A DNA stretch of 64,000 nucleotides from PALSA-894 sp963734185 (GTDB lineage Bacteria > Pseudomonadota > Alphaproteobacteria > Rhizobiales > Xanthobacteraceae): positions 1,302,001 through 1,366,000 of the forward strand of contig CAVTGA010000001.1 in the NCBI GenBank assembly GCA_963734185.1, in the 5' to 3' direction. The notes under the pieces are model-generated. The model made no database searches and had not been told where the DNA came from. It saw nothing but the letters and a program-made list of their open reading frames with translations. Shown here in pieces: positions 54,041 to 62,798 of this stretch; position 1 is the first letter of the stretch, and the number at the start of each line of letters is the position of its first letter. Position numbers and translations under genes: made by a program.

Positions 54041-54370
54041 TCATGGTCGTTTGGTTTTGGCGAAATAGGCCGCGAGCGCTTCGATCTCGTCGTCCTTGAG
54101 GCGCTCCGCGATGGTCTGCATCACCTGGTTGGGCAGGCGCTTGGCGCGATAAGCCTTGACCACCTCGGCAAAAGTCGTCGCGTTCATGCCGAAGATGTTC
54201 GGGATCGTGCTGGTCGCGGTCGCGCTGCGGTGGCAGGTCAGGCATTCGGACGCAAGGTAGCGGCCGAACTCGATGTCGGGCGCGGCACGCGCCGCGGCCA
54301 GTGACATCGCCATCAGAAGGCTTCCGCCGCATGCCGACAAGCCGTGTCCGCGTTTCCGCCCTCGCGTCAT
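54041..54370 (-). CDS. Monohaem cytochrome c, flavocytochrome c partner (SoxE/FccA-like)
   Basis: About 109 residues from ATG 54370 (an in-frame ATG at 54397 also exists). Signal segment ending AAARAAPDIEFGRYL. Haem site ECLTCHRS, and Met ligand in LPNQVMQTIAERLKDDEIEALAAYFAK. One haem and short, as for FccA/SoxE of flavocytochrome c sulfide dehydrogenases. 25 bases before soxF and cotranscribed, so it most likely takes electrons from SoxF. Confidence 0.88.
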   Translation of the reverse strand: MTRGRKRGHGLSACGGSLLMAMSLAAARAAPDIEFGRYLASECLTCHRSATATSTIPNIFGMNATTFAEVVKAYRAKRLPNQVMQTIAERLKDDEIEALAAYFAKTKRP

Positions 54371-54523
54371 GCCTCGAGGATACCGGATCGGCACCACTGC
54401 CGGCTTCTGTTTGTGCCGGCGCTGCGGTGAAATCCGTATCGCGATTTCGCCGCGCGGAGAACGGGCATTCCGCTGCGGCGGAACGTCCCAGCAGCATGCC
54501 GCAGCGAGGCGACGCGCGACGCC

Positions 54524-55136
54524 TCAGTTCTTCGGGGCGCGTGCCGGCACGTCGACCGGCAGAAGTCCCGGCACCCCGACCTTGGCGATGGTTCGCACCG
54601 GCGCATTGTTCGACGCAAGGCCGAAGAAGAACGTGCTGTTGGCGCTTTCGCCCGCGCACACCGGCTGGCTGAACGTGAACAGGATCGAGTCGCCGGTCTG
54701 TTCGGCCGACAGGAGGCCGACCTTGCCGAGGCCGCCCTTGGTCACGACGAACACGTGTTCGAGCGGGCGATCCTTGTCATAGTTGAGCTTCGCCACCGGC
54801 CCGAAGTCGATCTCGAGATCGGTGACGCAGGCGTATTCGGCGATCGGCATCGCCTGCGTCAGGTCCAGACGATACTCGTAACCGGTCTTGCCCGCCGCCC
54901 GGCGCCCCCGCCATGCCGGTGAACGTGCGCGACTGCAGCCGTGCCGTGCCGGTGATGGTCGGCATCGGGATGTTGCCGACCGAATCGGTGACCGGTATGG
55001 TGCAGTCGGTCTCGAACACGCAGTTGATGGCCGGCGCGCCGACGGTGACGATCGACAGCGACGCGGCGAACGCCGTCGCGCACGATCCTGCCAGGACCGC
55101 CAAGCTGGTGAAAATCCGGGTGCGGAAATTGCTCAT
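54524..55136 (-). pseudogene. Secreted unknown protein in the sox cluster, frameshifted
   Basis: From ATG 55136, after GGAGAGG: MSNFRTRIFTSLAVLAGSCATAFAASLSIVTVGAPAINCVFETDCTIPV..., with a clear signal peptide. An extra G in a G-rich run near 54890 shifts the frame; removing it joins ...LQSRTFTGMAGAPGG to KTGYEYRLDLTQAMPIAEYACVTDLEIDFGP and on to ARAPKN at TCA 54524. Repaired length is about 204 residues, beta-rich with four Cys likely paired. I do not recognise the family. It sits between soxD and the soxE-like gene on the same strand, so a periplasmic role in sulfur oxidation is possible. Confidence 0.72.
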
Positions 55137-55289
55137 GTCGCCCTCTCCTTCGATCCGACATTGCAAGCGGAAACTGGACGTAAGATTGCGGTTTTTCTTC
55201 GCTCAAGACAAGGTTGAAATCGTGCCGGCATCCGCAACAAGCAACAGGCGAATTTCGACGCGAGTCGCCGAAGAAGTAGAGCCTTCGTG

Positions 55290-55955
55290 CTACTCGACGC
55301 CGCGCCGCGGCTTGCGTTCGTCCGGCGTCACGTCGATGACGCGGGCGCGGCCGGTGACCTTCGCTGCCGGCTTGCAGTCGCGCATGCACGGGCTCGGATT
55401 CCAGAACGCGCGCTCTGCCGTTTCGCGGTCGTCGTCGAAGAAACCACCCGCGTTCGGCATCTTGACGCTGCCCCAGGTCTGCTTCGACAGCACGAAAGCG
55501 TCGTCGACGATGTCGTTGAGATTGAGCACATAGGCGGTGACCGCGTAGAGCTCGTCGTTGGTCAACGACTGCGAATCGCCGAACGGCATGGCGTGGCGGA
55601 TGTAGTCGAACACGGTCGAGAGGTAGGGGAAGTAGGAGCCGACGGTCTTGTTGGGGTCATCGGACGACAGCGTCTTGTGTCCGCCCGCGACCGCCGGCCA
55701 GCGCCCGGCGCCTTCGCCGAACTCGCCGTGGCAGGCGGCGCATTTGGTCATATAGACCTCTTCGCCCTGCTTCACCGAGCCTTTGCCGGGCGGCAGGCCT
55801 TGCCCGTCCGGGCGCACGTCGATGTCCCAGCCGGCGATCTCCTGCGGGCTCGCCACGCGACCGAGGTCGTATTTGCGCTTCGGCTCGTTCGCGACGGCCA
55901 TGCTGGCGCCCGCTATCAACGCTGCGGCGAGGGCGAGGCTACGACACCTCGACAT
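55290..55955 (-). CDS. soxD: Sulfur dehydrogenase cytochrome subunit SoxD (monohaem form)
   Basis: 221 residues from ATG 55955 after GGGGAGG; signal peptide MSRCRSLALAAALIAGASMAVA. Family motifs YDLGRVASPQEIAGWDIDVRPDGQGLPPGKGSVKQGEEVY, one haem site KCAACHGEFGEGAGRWP, YLSTVFDYIRHAMPFGDSQSL and LPNAGGFF-like MPNAGGFFDDD. Paracoccus SoxD has two haem sites and about 380 residues; this one keeps a single CxxCH and stops after a Cys pair (SPCMRDCKP). It partners SoxC to oxidise the SoxY-bound sulfane sulfur. Overlaps soxC by 17 bases. Confidence 0.92.
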   Translation of the reverse strand: MSRCRSLALAAALIAGASMAVANEPKRKYDLGRVASPQEIAGWDIDVRPDGQGLPPGKGSVKQGEEVYMTKCAACHGEFGEGAGRWPAVAGGHKTLSSDDPNKTVGSYFPYLSTVFDYIRHAMPFGDSQSLTNDELYAVTAYVLNLNDIVDDAFVLSKQTWGSVKMPNAGGFFDDDRETAERAFWNPSPCMRDCKPAAKVTGRARVIDVTPDERKPRRGVE

Positions 55956-57207
55956 TCTCGACCTCCCCATCCGCCTTCACGTGCCAGGTCTGGATGCCGT
56001 TGTTGTGGTAGATCGAGTTGACGCCGCGGATCTTGCGCAACTCGGCCTTGGAGGGCTGCACGTACCCGGTCACGTCGATCGCGCGCGACTGCAGCAGCAG
56101 GTCTTCACCGTTCCACTCGATCTCGGCGTAGAAGCGCGCGCAGGCCTTGTCGAGCTTGAGGCCGTCGATCTTCGCTGTGCGCCAGTTGCGCCCGCCGTCG
56201 AGCGAGACATCGACGCGAGCGATCTTTCCGCGCCCCGACCAGGCCAATCCGGAAATGACGGTGAAGCCTCTGGCGCGCAGCGGCGCCTGCGGCGAGGGCG
56301 AGGTGATGACCGACTTGGCGTCCATCACGAAGGTGAACTTGCGCGCCCTGCCGTGCTCCATGAGGTCGGTGTACTTCGCCGTCTCCTCGCGCGCATACCA
56401 CGGCTGGTCGCCGACCTTGAGCCGCCGCAGCCATTTGACCCAGACGTTGCCCTCCCATCCCGGCACCACGAGGCGCGCCGGATAGCCCTGCTCGGGGCGC
56501 AGCATCTCGCCGTTCATGTGTGTCGCGACCAGGCAGTCGTCGAGCGCCTTGGCGAGCGGGATCGAGCGCGTCATGGCGGCCGAGTCGGCGCCCTCGGCCA
56601 AGATCCATTGGGCGTTGGCCTTGAGCCCGGCTTCTTCCAGCACCAGGTGCAGCGGCACGCCGGTGTACTCGACGCAATGCACCATACCGTGGGTGTACTG
56701 GCAGCCATTGAGCTGCGCACCGCGCCACTCCATGCCGGAGTTGGCGGCGCATTCAAGGAAGTAGATGCGGTTGACGCGCGGGAAGCGCCTGAGATCGGCG
56801 AGCGTCAGCATCAGCGGCTTGTCGACCAGGCCGTGCAGGATCAGCCGGTAGTCTTCGGGCGCGATCTCGGCGATGCCGGAATGGTGGCGCTCGAAGCACA
56901 GGCCGTTCGGCGTGATGATGCCTTCGAGCGCGTGCAGCGGCGTGAAGCTGACCGAGGACTCGCGGCTTGCGGTCAGCCATTGCACGTCGCGGCGAATGAC
57001 ATGCGCCTCGTGCTTCGAGGGCTTGCCATAGGCACGCACCGCCACGCCGTCGCCGAGCGTGCGCGTCCATTCCGGCACATTGGGCGGCAGATTCTTCGGG
57101 TTGGCGGCGAGCGCGGGACGGCTGGCCCAAGCCGCGCCGGCGCCAGCAGCGGCGGCGGCGGTCAGCAGTTGGCGGCGCGTCCGGTTCGGCGTTTCACGGT
57201 CGCCCAT
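55939..57207 (-). CDS. soxC: Sulfane dehydrogenase molybdenum subunit SoxC
   Basis: 422 residues, sulfite-oxidase fold with Tat leader (TRRQLLTAAAAAGAGAAWA). Molybdopterin domain at about 60-280 with the dinucleotide-site Cys in FLECAANSGMEW, GVPLHLVLEEAGL and YPARLVVPGWEGNVWVKWL; dimerisation domain in the C-terminal 130 residues (RGFTVISGLAWSGRGKIARVDVSLDGGRNW). Works with SoxD in thiosulfate oxidation. Start ATG 57207. Confidence 0.95.
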   Translation of the reverse strand: MGDRETPNRTRRQLLTAAAAAGAGAAWASRPALAANPKNLPPNVPEWTRTLGDGVAVRAYGKPSKHEAHVIRRDVQWLTASRESSVSFTPLHALEGIITPNGLCFERHHSGIAEIAPEDYRLILHGLVDKPLMLTLADLRRFPRVNRIYFLECAANSGMEWRGAQLNGCQYTHGMVHCVEYTGVPLHLVLEEAGLKANAQWILAEGADSAAMTRSIPLAKALDDCLVATHMNGEMLRPEQGYPARLVVPGWEGNVWVKWLRRLKVGDQPWYAREETAKYTDLMEHGRARKFTFVMDAKSVITSPSPQAPLRARGFTVISGLAWSGRGKIARVDVSLDGGRNWRTAKIDGLKLDKACARFYAEIEWNGEDLLLQSRAIDVTGYVQPSKAELRKIRGVNSIYHNNGIQTWHVKADGEVENVEVS

Positions 57208-57364
57208 GGGGCTTCATAGCACGGCGCGCGAGGAATATTCTATCAAGCAAGCAATTCAAGAAACAACATCCCAAGAGATTACCGCAATGCGGAATATTGC
57301 TGGCGGACGGTCAGCCTCCGACCGCCTTTCTCCGCGATGCTCGGCAAGGCGTCCGCCGCGCGGA

Positions 57365-57694
57365 TCAGACGACCGTGATCTTCTCTTCACCGACGATCTT
57401 GGTGCCGTCGTCGTCGGTCCAGGTGAGCACGACCGGGCCGGATTCGGTCGCCTTGAAGCGGAACTGGATATAGGGGTTGGCCGAGATCGCCGGCTCGAAG
57501 TCGGCGGCGAACACTTCCTTGCCGGCGACCGAACAGGCGAACCGCTTGATGATCTTGCGCGGAATGGTGCTGCCTTGCGCGTCCTTGCGCTGGCCGGTCT
57601 CCATGATGTGAGCGACGAGCGCCTTGACCTCGACGAGTTCGCCAACCTTCGCTTCCTTGCGGTCGAGCTTTATGCGCGGCTTGACGGTCGACAT
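57365..57694 (-). CDS. soxZ: Thiosulfate oxidation carrier partner SoxZ
   Basis: 109 residues, immunoglobulin-like SoxZ domain: KPRIKLDRKEAKVGELVEVKALVAHIMETGQRKDAQGSTIPRKII and GPVVLTWTDDDGTKIVGEEKITV. Cytoplasm-encoded and co-exported with SoxY by the SoxY Tat leader. 13 bases after soxY. The 157-base gap to soxC contains no gene. Confidence 0.95.
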   Translation of the reverse strand: MSTVKPRIKLDRKEAKVGELVEVKALVAHIMETGQRKDAQGSTIPRKIIKRFACSVAGKEVFAADFEPAISANPYIQFRFKATESGPVVLTWTDDDGTKIVGEEKITVV

Positions 57695-57707
57695 GATGCG
57701 TTCCTCC

Positions 57708-58157
57708 TCAGCCGCCGCAGCCGCCGATCGTGACTTTCACCTGCTTGCTCGCCATGAAGAACGAACCGTCGTTCATCTTGGCGACCGCCGTGAGATTCTG
57801 CGTCGTGGCAAGGCGGATGCGCGTGTTGGCCTCGGCGGCGCCACTCAGCGGCGAGAAGTGGAACGTCGCGATGCCGCCGCGCGGGTTGCCGTCGGCCACC
57901 ACCAGCACGTCGGTGACGTGCGAGGCTTCGGTCATCGGGCTGTCGACCGTCACCGTCATCGGCACGGTGTTGCCGTTCTCGGCGATCTCCGGAAGGTCGA
58001 ACTTCACCTTCCCTTCGGCCGGCTGCTTGCCGCCGGTGAACTTGTTGATCAGGTCCTGGGCATCGTTGGCGGCCTGCGCCGGGGCGATGCCCATTCCGGC
58101 TGCCACGGCCGCGCCTGCGCCCAGCGCCAAGGCCTGCCGGCGATCGAAACCAATCAT
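57708..58157 (-). CDS. soxY: Thiosulfate oxidation carrier protein SoxY
   Basis: 149 residues from ATG 58157 after AAGGAG. Tat leader DRRQALALGAGAAVAAGMG; the carrier arm ends IGGCGG, whose Cys carries the sulfur substrate through the Sox cycle. Forms the SoxYZ heterodimer with the next gene. First gene of the leftward sox operon, divergent from soxAX. Confidence 0.96.
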   Translation of the reverse strand: MIGFDRRQALALGAGAAVAAGMGIAPAQAANDAQDLINKFTGGKQPAEGKVKFDLPEIAENGNTVPMTVTVDSPMTEASHVTDVLVVADGNPRGGIATFHFSPLSGAAEANTRIRLATTQNLTAVAKMNDGSFFMASKQVKVTIGGCGG

Positions 58158-58217
58158 GGATTCATTCTCCTTGAGCCCGCGCACGCAGCATGATTCGGCG
58201 GCGGCGGGCGATCCAAG

Positions 58218-58269
58218 GGACGATCTTCGCCTGCGAGGATCGTCCGATCAGGACATAGTCACGATGTCC
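58218..58269. promoter_or_regulatory. Two palindromes in the soxY-soxA divergent promoter region
   Basis: GGACGATC (58218-58225) pairs with GATCGTCC (58238-58245), with TCGC / GCGA continuing inward; and GGACAT (58251-58256) pairs with ATGTCC (58264-58269). Both lie in the 198-base divergent gap and could be sites for a sox repressor, though no soxR gene is in the window. Confidence 0.4.
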
Positions 58270-58355
58270 CATTTTTGTAGACGTTAGGGCTTGGCAATGC
58301 AACAAACTCCGGGCGGAACAGTGACCGCATCAAGCGGGCGACGAAGGAGAGCCGC

Positions 58356-59171
58356 GTGAAGCTAGTGGCCGTGGCGGCGCTCGCCGCGATCGTCTTCGCG
58401 CCGCTCGCGCTCGCGCAGGACGCCGAGACCGAGCGGGCGATCGAAAAATACCGCCGCATGCTCAAGGACGACCCGTGGAGCAACCCGGGCTTCCTCGACG
58501 CCGACCGCGGCGAGGCGCTGTGGAAAACGCCGCGCGGCCCCAAAAACGTCTCGCTCGAGCGTTGCGACCTCGGCATGGGGCCGGGCTTGGTCGAGGGCGC
58601 GTTCGCCGGACTGCCGCGCTATTTCGCCGACGCCGACCGTGTCATGGACGTGGAGACGCGCATCCTCTGGTGCATGGTCGAGCTGCAGGGCTTCGACCGC
58701 GCCGAGTTGATCCGCCGGCCGCATCCCGGCGGCGGGCAGCCGGTCAAGGAGCTCGGCGCGATCGCCACTTACGTCGCAAGTAAATCCGCGGGGATGAAGT
58801 TCGCCGCCAGGCTCGACCATCCCAAGGAGCAGGAGACGGTGCGGCTCGGCGACATGCTGTTCCACCGCCGCTCGGGCCCGTTCGATTTCGCGTGCGCGAC
58901 CTGCCACGCCACGTCGGGACTGCGCATCAGGCTGCAGGGGTTGCCGTTCCTCGCCGACGCCAAGGAAGCGCAGCAGGTGATCGGCGAGTGGCCCGCGTAC
59001 CGGGTATCAACCACCCACGTGATGACGATGCAGCACCGGCTCTACGATTGCTATTGGCAGATGCGCATGCCCGAGCTCGAGCTCGGCTCCGACGTGAGCG
59101 TGGCGTTGGTCGCCTACCTCACCGCGAAAGCGCACGGCGGCGAGATCGCCGCGCCCGGTCTCAAGCGCTGA
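58356..59171 (+). CDS. soxA: Thiosulfate oxidation cytochrome SoxA
   Basis: 271 residues from GTG 58356 after GAAGGAGA, signal peptide MKLVAVAALAAIVFAPLALA. C-terminal haem site ACATCHATSGLRIRLQGLP, and the active-site Cys ligand in YDCYWQMRMPEL. The N-terminal haem motif is replaced by two Cys (ERCDLGMG and LWCMVEL), as in monohaem SoxA forms. With SoxX it attaches thiosulfate to SoxY. First gene of the rightward sox operon. Confidence 0.95.
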   Translation: MKLVAVAALAAIVFAPLALAQDAETERAIEKYRRMLKDDPWSNPGFLDADRGEALWKTPRGPKNVSLERCDLGMGPGLVEGAFAGLPRYFADADRVMDVETRILWCMVELQGFDRAELIRRPHPGGGQPVKELGAIATYVASKSAGMKFAARLDHPKEQETVRLGDMLFHRRSGPFDFACATCHATSGLRIRLQGLPFLADAKEAQQVIGEWPAYRVSTTHVMTMQHRLYDCYWQMRMPELELGSDVSVALVAYLTAKAHGGEIAAPGLKR

Positions 59172-59180
59172 GGCACGAAC

Positions 59181-59795
59181 ATGCGCACGCCCATCGCCCT
59201 TCTCGCCCTTGTGGTCGGCGCGACCCTCGCCACCGCTCAGCAAAGGCCCGACCCGGCGCGCACCGACGCGACGGTGAAAGCCGCGTTCCCGACCGCGCCG
59301 GCCGACTGGCAGCCGCGCCTCGCGTCCGATCCGACCATGGCGGAGTGCTCGATCTTCCGCAACAGCCCGCCGAAACCGATCGCCACCGCAATCGAAGAGC
59401 GCGAGCGCGCAACCATCGTCTATCCCGGCGACGGCAAGCTGATGGGCGACTGGAAAAAGGGCGAAGCGCTGGCGCAATCGGGCTATGGGCTGCGCTTCAC
59501 CGACTATCCGCCGCGCACCGCGAACGGCGGCAACTGCTACGCCTGCCACCAGCTCACCAAGAAGGAGGTGAGCTACGGCACGCTCGGACCTTCGCTCAGC
59601 GAGTACGGCAAGCTGCGCGACTACAAGGCGGCCGATATCAAGGCGACCTATGAGAAGATCTACAACTCGCACGCCGCGTTCGCGTGCTCGACCATGCCGC
59701 GGTTCGGCGCCAACAAGATCCTGACCGTCGAGCAGATCTCCGACGCGGTCGCCCTGCTGATGAGCCCGGAGAGCCCGGTCAACACGGGGCAGTGA
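59181..59795 (+). CDS. soxX: Thiosulfate oxidation cytochrome SoxX
   Basis: 204 residues with signal peptide MRTPIALLALVVGATLATA, a haem site NCYACHQLTKKEVSYGTLGPSL and the Met ligand in CSTMPRFGANKILT. About 100 residues longer at the N-terminus than the smallest SoxX proteins. Nine bases after soxA; SoxAX acts as one complex. Confidence 0.94.
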   Translation: MRTPIALLALVVGATLATAQQRPDPARTDATVKAAFPTAPADWQPRLASDPTMAECSIFRNSPPKPIATAIEERERATIVYPGDGKLMGDWKKGEALAQSGYGLRFTDYPPRTANGGNCYACHQLTKKEVSYGTLGPSLSEYGKLRDYKAADIKATYEKIYNSHAAFACSTMPRFGANKILTVEQISDAVALLMSPESPVNTGQ

Positions 59796-59818
59796 CGGCA
59801 GTTCGAAGGAGCCAAGCC

Positions 59819-60328
59819 ATGTCCACCACGCGGCGCGGAATGATCGGAGCGCTGGCGGCTTCCAGCGCGACGCTCGCGGGCGCGGCGCTCGCCAGTCCGG
59901 GCACGCTCGACCTTGCCGCCGTCAAGAAGGAGACCGACGTCGCCTGCGTCTATCATTGCGACTTCGGCGACCCGCAGCGCTTCTCGCAGATGCTGCAGAA
60001 CATGCTCAACCACTACTCGGCCTACGAGTTCGACGCGTTCCGGCTGAAGCTCGTGTTGGTGGCACACGCGGCCGGACTGAAATTCTTCCTCGAGGACCTG
60101 TCCGGCACGCCGTGGGAGAAAGAGACGATCAATCCCGAGCTCTACCAGCGTTTCGTCGGGCTAACCAAATACGGCGTCGAGGCCTATCTCTGCCAGATCA
60201 CCTATCAGCGGCTGAAGATCGACTTCGCCAAGACGCGCAATGACGCGTTCCTCAAATTCGTGCCGTCGGGCGTCGCGACGGTCGCGGAGCTGCAAGGCAA
60301 GGGATTTGCGTATCTGAAGGTGGGGTAG
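59819..60328 (+). CDS. DsrE-family protein of the sox operon
   Basis: 169 residues from ATG 59819. Leader TTRRGMIGALAASSATLAGAALA is Tat-like. Mature part has the DsrE fold: HCDFGDPQRFSQMLQNMLNHYSAYEFDAFRLKLVLVAHAAGLKFFLEDL and KYGVEAYLCQITYQRLKIDF with the conserved Cys. Periplasmic DsrE proteins next to soxX occur in other sox clusters, possibly as sulfur carriers. 23 bases after soxX, so part of the operon. Confidence 0.85.
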   Translation: MSTTRRGMIGALAASSATLAGAALASPGTLDLAAVKKETDVACVYHCDFGDPQRFSQMLQNMLNHYSAYEFDAFRLKLVLVAHAAGLKFFLEDLSGTPWEKETINPELYQRFVGLTKYGVEAYLCQITYQRLKIDFAKTRNDAFLKFVPSGVATVAELQGKGFAYLKVG

Positions 60329-60330
60329 TC

Positions 60331-60493
60331 GCAGGGCGGGCAAAGGCGCCGCTCCACCGGTACCGCAAACGCGAATGCTGGAAGCGCCGTGCCCGCGTCT
60401 TCTTCCCGCGCGGGCACGCCATAGCGCGTCGAAGACGCGCGTCAACGCGCTCATGGCCTCGCTGACGCGAGGCTCTCGCTTTGCCCGCCCTAC
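60331..60493. repeat. Dispersed element type B
   Basis: 163 bp with ends GCAGGGCGGGCAAAGGCGC and CTTTGCCCGCCCTAC, inner GCGCCGTGCCCGCG / CGCGGGCACG and CGTCGAAGACGCGCG modules. Sits between the convergent DsrE and soxW genes and gives the soxW TAG stop. Confidence 0.9.
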
Positions 60494-61053
60494 GATCCCC
60501 TCAAATACTCCCGGAAACTCTTCGTCTCGTACGCTTTCTCGCGCACGAAGCGGAACAGCGCGAGGAAATCGTCCGGCCTGAGATATCCCGGCGCGCGCGC
60601 GACCTCGCGTTTCTCCGGCGGCTTGACGCCGAGGCCGGCGGACACATCGGGAAAGAATTGAACGGTCGGCGTGAAGCGCACGCCGTATTTCGCCGCGAGC
60701 GCCTTCTCGCCGATCTCGGTGCCGTCGAAATCCTTCACCTTGCGCGCGCCGACGATGTTGAGCTGCAGCAGCTCGAAATTATTGCGCACATAGCCGGCAA
60801 TATCCGGCCGCGCGAAGTTGACGAGGTGCATCTCGCGGCAATAGGGGCAGCCGCGCAATTCCCATATCACGGCGAAGCGCTTTCCCGCCGTCGCGGCGGC
60901 GTCGAGGTCGTCGCCAAGCTCGAGGAAGCTCTCCAGGAACCAAGGCTGACGGTAGAGCCCGTCGTCGGTGAGCACGGCTTGCGCGCGCGGGCGCGCCGGC
61001 AGCAGGGCTGCCGCCCCTATTCCCGCAAGCACTTGCCGTCGATTCATCTTCAT
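60490..61053 (-). CDS. soxW: Periplasmic thioredoxin-like protein SoxW
   Basis: 187 residues with a leader MKMNRRQVLAGIGAAALLPARPRA and a thioredoxin fold with the redox pair in ELRGCPYCREMHLVNF. The rest (NNFELLQLNIVGARKVKDFDGTEIGEKALAAKYGVRFTPTVQFF) matches SoxW. Thought to keep SoxY-type Cys reduced. TAG stop at 60490-60492 (minus strand) lies in the dispersed element end. Start ATG 61053 chosen; ATG 61047 is equally possible. Confidence 0.92.
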   Translation of the reverse strand: MKMNRRQVLAGIGAAALLPARPRAQAVLTDDGLYRQPWFLESFLELGDDLDAAATAGKRFAVIWELRGCPYCREMHLVNFARPDIAGYVRNNFELLQLNIVGARKVKDFDGTEIGEKALAAKYGVRFTPTVQFFPDVSAGLGVKPPEKREVARAPGYLRPDDFLALFRFVREKAYETKSFREYLRGS

Positions 61054-61158
61054 CGCCTGCCAATCGCGAAGTCTCTTAGCCCCGATCGACCGTCGCCGCA
61101 TCCGCCTTGCATGCGGTAAGCTGCTCACAAGCGTGTGTTCGCACGTTTCAGGGCTTGC

Positions 61159-61878
61159 ATGACCGCGATTTCCCGCCTGCTCATCATCCTGGCGCTGTGC
61201 GTTACGACCGCAGCGCAAGCCGACGACCTGGCCGATTTCAATGCCGCGGTCGAGGCCGCCATGCGCCATCATCGGGTGGCGCTCGGCTATCTGCGCACCG
61301 GCAATGCCGACTTCGCCGTGCGCGAGATGGAGGCCATGGGCGCGGCGTGGGACCGGGTGATCGGCCGCTTCGGCAGCAACCGGCCCGCGGCGTTGCGCGA
61401 CAATGCGCGCTACGGCACGGTTTTGACCGACGTCGCGACCCGCGTCGTCACGGTCCGCATCGTCATCGACATAGGCCGGCTCGACGCGGCGCGCGTAGCG
61501 CTCACCGACATCCGCCATGTGCTGAGCGCCATGCGGCGCGCAAGCGGCGTTGAGGTGCTGGCCGACGGAGTGCTCGCCGCCAACATCGCATTTGCGGAAC
61601 TGCTCGCGGCGTCCGACGGCTCAGACGCGGATGCGGCGGCCGTACGCCGGCGCGTCCTGGTCAAGAGCGCGGCCTATGCCGACGCGCTCGCACGCTGCGA
61701 CGCCATGGCGCCGCCGCCGGTCAAGGCCGATCCGGAATTCCGCCGCCTGATCGACGGCGCGCGCGCGAGCCTCGCGCAGATGCCGCAGGCCACCGTGACG
61801 CACGATGCTGACCTGTTGCACCGCCTGCTCATCGAGCTGCGTGCGTTCGACAATCTGCTGGCCTTCAGGTTTGGGTGA
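61159..61878 (+). CDS. Secreted helical protein, unknown
   Basis: 239 residues from ATG 61159: MTAISRLLIILALCVTTAAQA leader, then an almost entirely helical mature protein (DDLADFNAAVEAAMRHHRVALGYLRTGNADFAVREMEAMGAAWDRVIGRFG). The four-helix-like pattern with His-His and no CxxCH recalls cytochrome b562 or c' folds but without a haem motif. Divergent from soxW and in the sox neighbourhood. Function not recognised. Confidence 0.78.
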   Translation: MTAISRLLIILALCVTTAAQADDLADFNAAVEAAMRHHRVALGYLRTGNADFAVREMEAMGAAWDRVIGRFGSNRPAALRDNARYGTVLTDVATRVVTVRIVIDIGRLDAARVALTDIRHVLSAMRRASGVEVLADGVLAANIAFAELLAASDGSDADAAAVRRRVLVKSAAYADALARCDAMAPPPVKADPEFRRLIDGARASLAQMPQATVTHDADLLHRLLIELRAFDNLLAFRFG

Positions 61879-61891
61879 TTTGTCGCAGCAA

Positions 61892-62010
61892 GTGCAGGGC
61901 GGGCAAAGGGCACGGCGCGAGATCGTCGCGATTTCTCGCAGACCCATCGCGCCGTGCCCGCCGTAGCCCACAGGGCGTAGGCGGGCATGCTGCGCTTTGC
62001 CCCGCTCTAC
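61892..62010. repeat. Dispersed element type B, degraded
   Basis: GCAGGGCGGGCAAAGGGCACGGCGCG...GCGCTTTGCCCCGCTCTAC with CGCGCCGTGCCCGCC inside. About 119 bp, ends less conserved than the other copies. Fills the gap between two convergent unknown genes. Confidence 0.75.
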
Positions 62011-62031
62011 AGCGCTGCGACTTCTTCCGCG

Positions 62032-62706
62032 CTACTTCGGTTTGGGGTCTTTCTTGGGATCGTTCTCGACGTGGCAGACCGCCGAGATGAAGAAGCTCGC
62101 AAAAAGGCCGTGGGGCGTTGCCGGGTTCTCGTTCATCACCGTGAATTCGAGGGTATTGAGCCCGCGTGTCAGGAAGCTGCGGTCGTTCGTGCCGTAAGAG
62201 ACGCGACGGTTGGCACAGTCAGCGGCGCCCGTGCCGCTCGCACAGGACGCCAGCTGGTGGCCGTTGAGTTTGACCGCCCCAGAATCCTTGGCCGAAAAGA
62301 CGCCTCCCAACGCGATTCCGTCGTAGGACGAGGGCTCCGCCGGCAAGTCGAAGCGCACGGAAAAGACATACTCGCCGATGTCGCGCCAACCCAGCAGCAC
62401 CGGGGCAATCCATTCGCCGTCGCCCTCCGAGAGATCGATCTGTCCGATGCGCTGCCTGCAGTTCGGCTCTTCGATCCCGCCGTTCGGCTTGCGCACCATC
62501 CATATCGTACTCCTGCCCTTTTCGCCCGGTGGTCGGCGGCAGGTCGTGGCGCCGACGCCGACGATCGGCTGGGTGCCGCAGGCGGCGACGACCAGCGTCG
62601 TGGGCTGCGGAGGCTGCTGCGTACGTCCCTCGTTGAACGCCGCGGACGTCATGAGCAAAGGCAGCGCGCCGAGCGCGGCGCGGGCGGCAACTCTCGTGGT
62701 TCGCAT
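62032..62706 (-). CDS. Secreted beta-sandwich protein, unknown
   Basis: 224 residues from ATG 62706; leader MRTTRVAARAALGALPLLMTSAAFN. The mature protein is beta-rich with a galactose-binding-like pattern (GWRDIGEYVFSVRFDLPAEPSSYDGIALGGVFSAKDSGAVKLNGHQLAS, SFLTRGLNTLEFTVMNENPATPHGLFASF) and at least six Cys. Ends KNDPKKDPKPK-like Lys/Pro tail. Promoter lies in an AT-rich stretch with tandem TTGTACAA. Function not recognised. Confidence 0.75.
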   Translation of the reverse strand: MRTTRVAARAALGALPLLMTSAAFNEGRTQQPPQPTTLVVAACGTQPIVGVGATTCRRPPGEKGRSTIWMVRKPNGGIEEPNCRQRIGQIDLSEGDGEWIAPVLLGWRDIGEYVFSVRFDLPAEPSSYDGIALGGVFSAKDSGAVKLNGHQLASCASGTGAADCANRRVSYGTNDRSFLTRGLNTLEFTVMNENPATPHGLFASFFISAVCHVENDPKKDPKPK

Positions 62707-62798
62707 GGACGTGATGATCCCCCGTGAAATTCCAGCTTCGCCCTGGGCGGCCGATAAGCCACCACAGTAAGCATATTGTAACAAAACGCAAGATTAAA

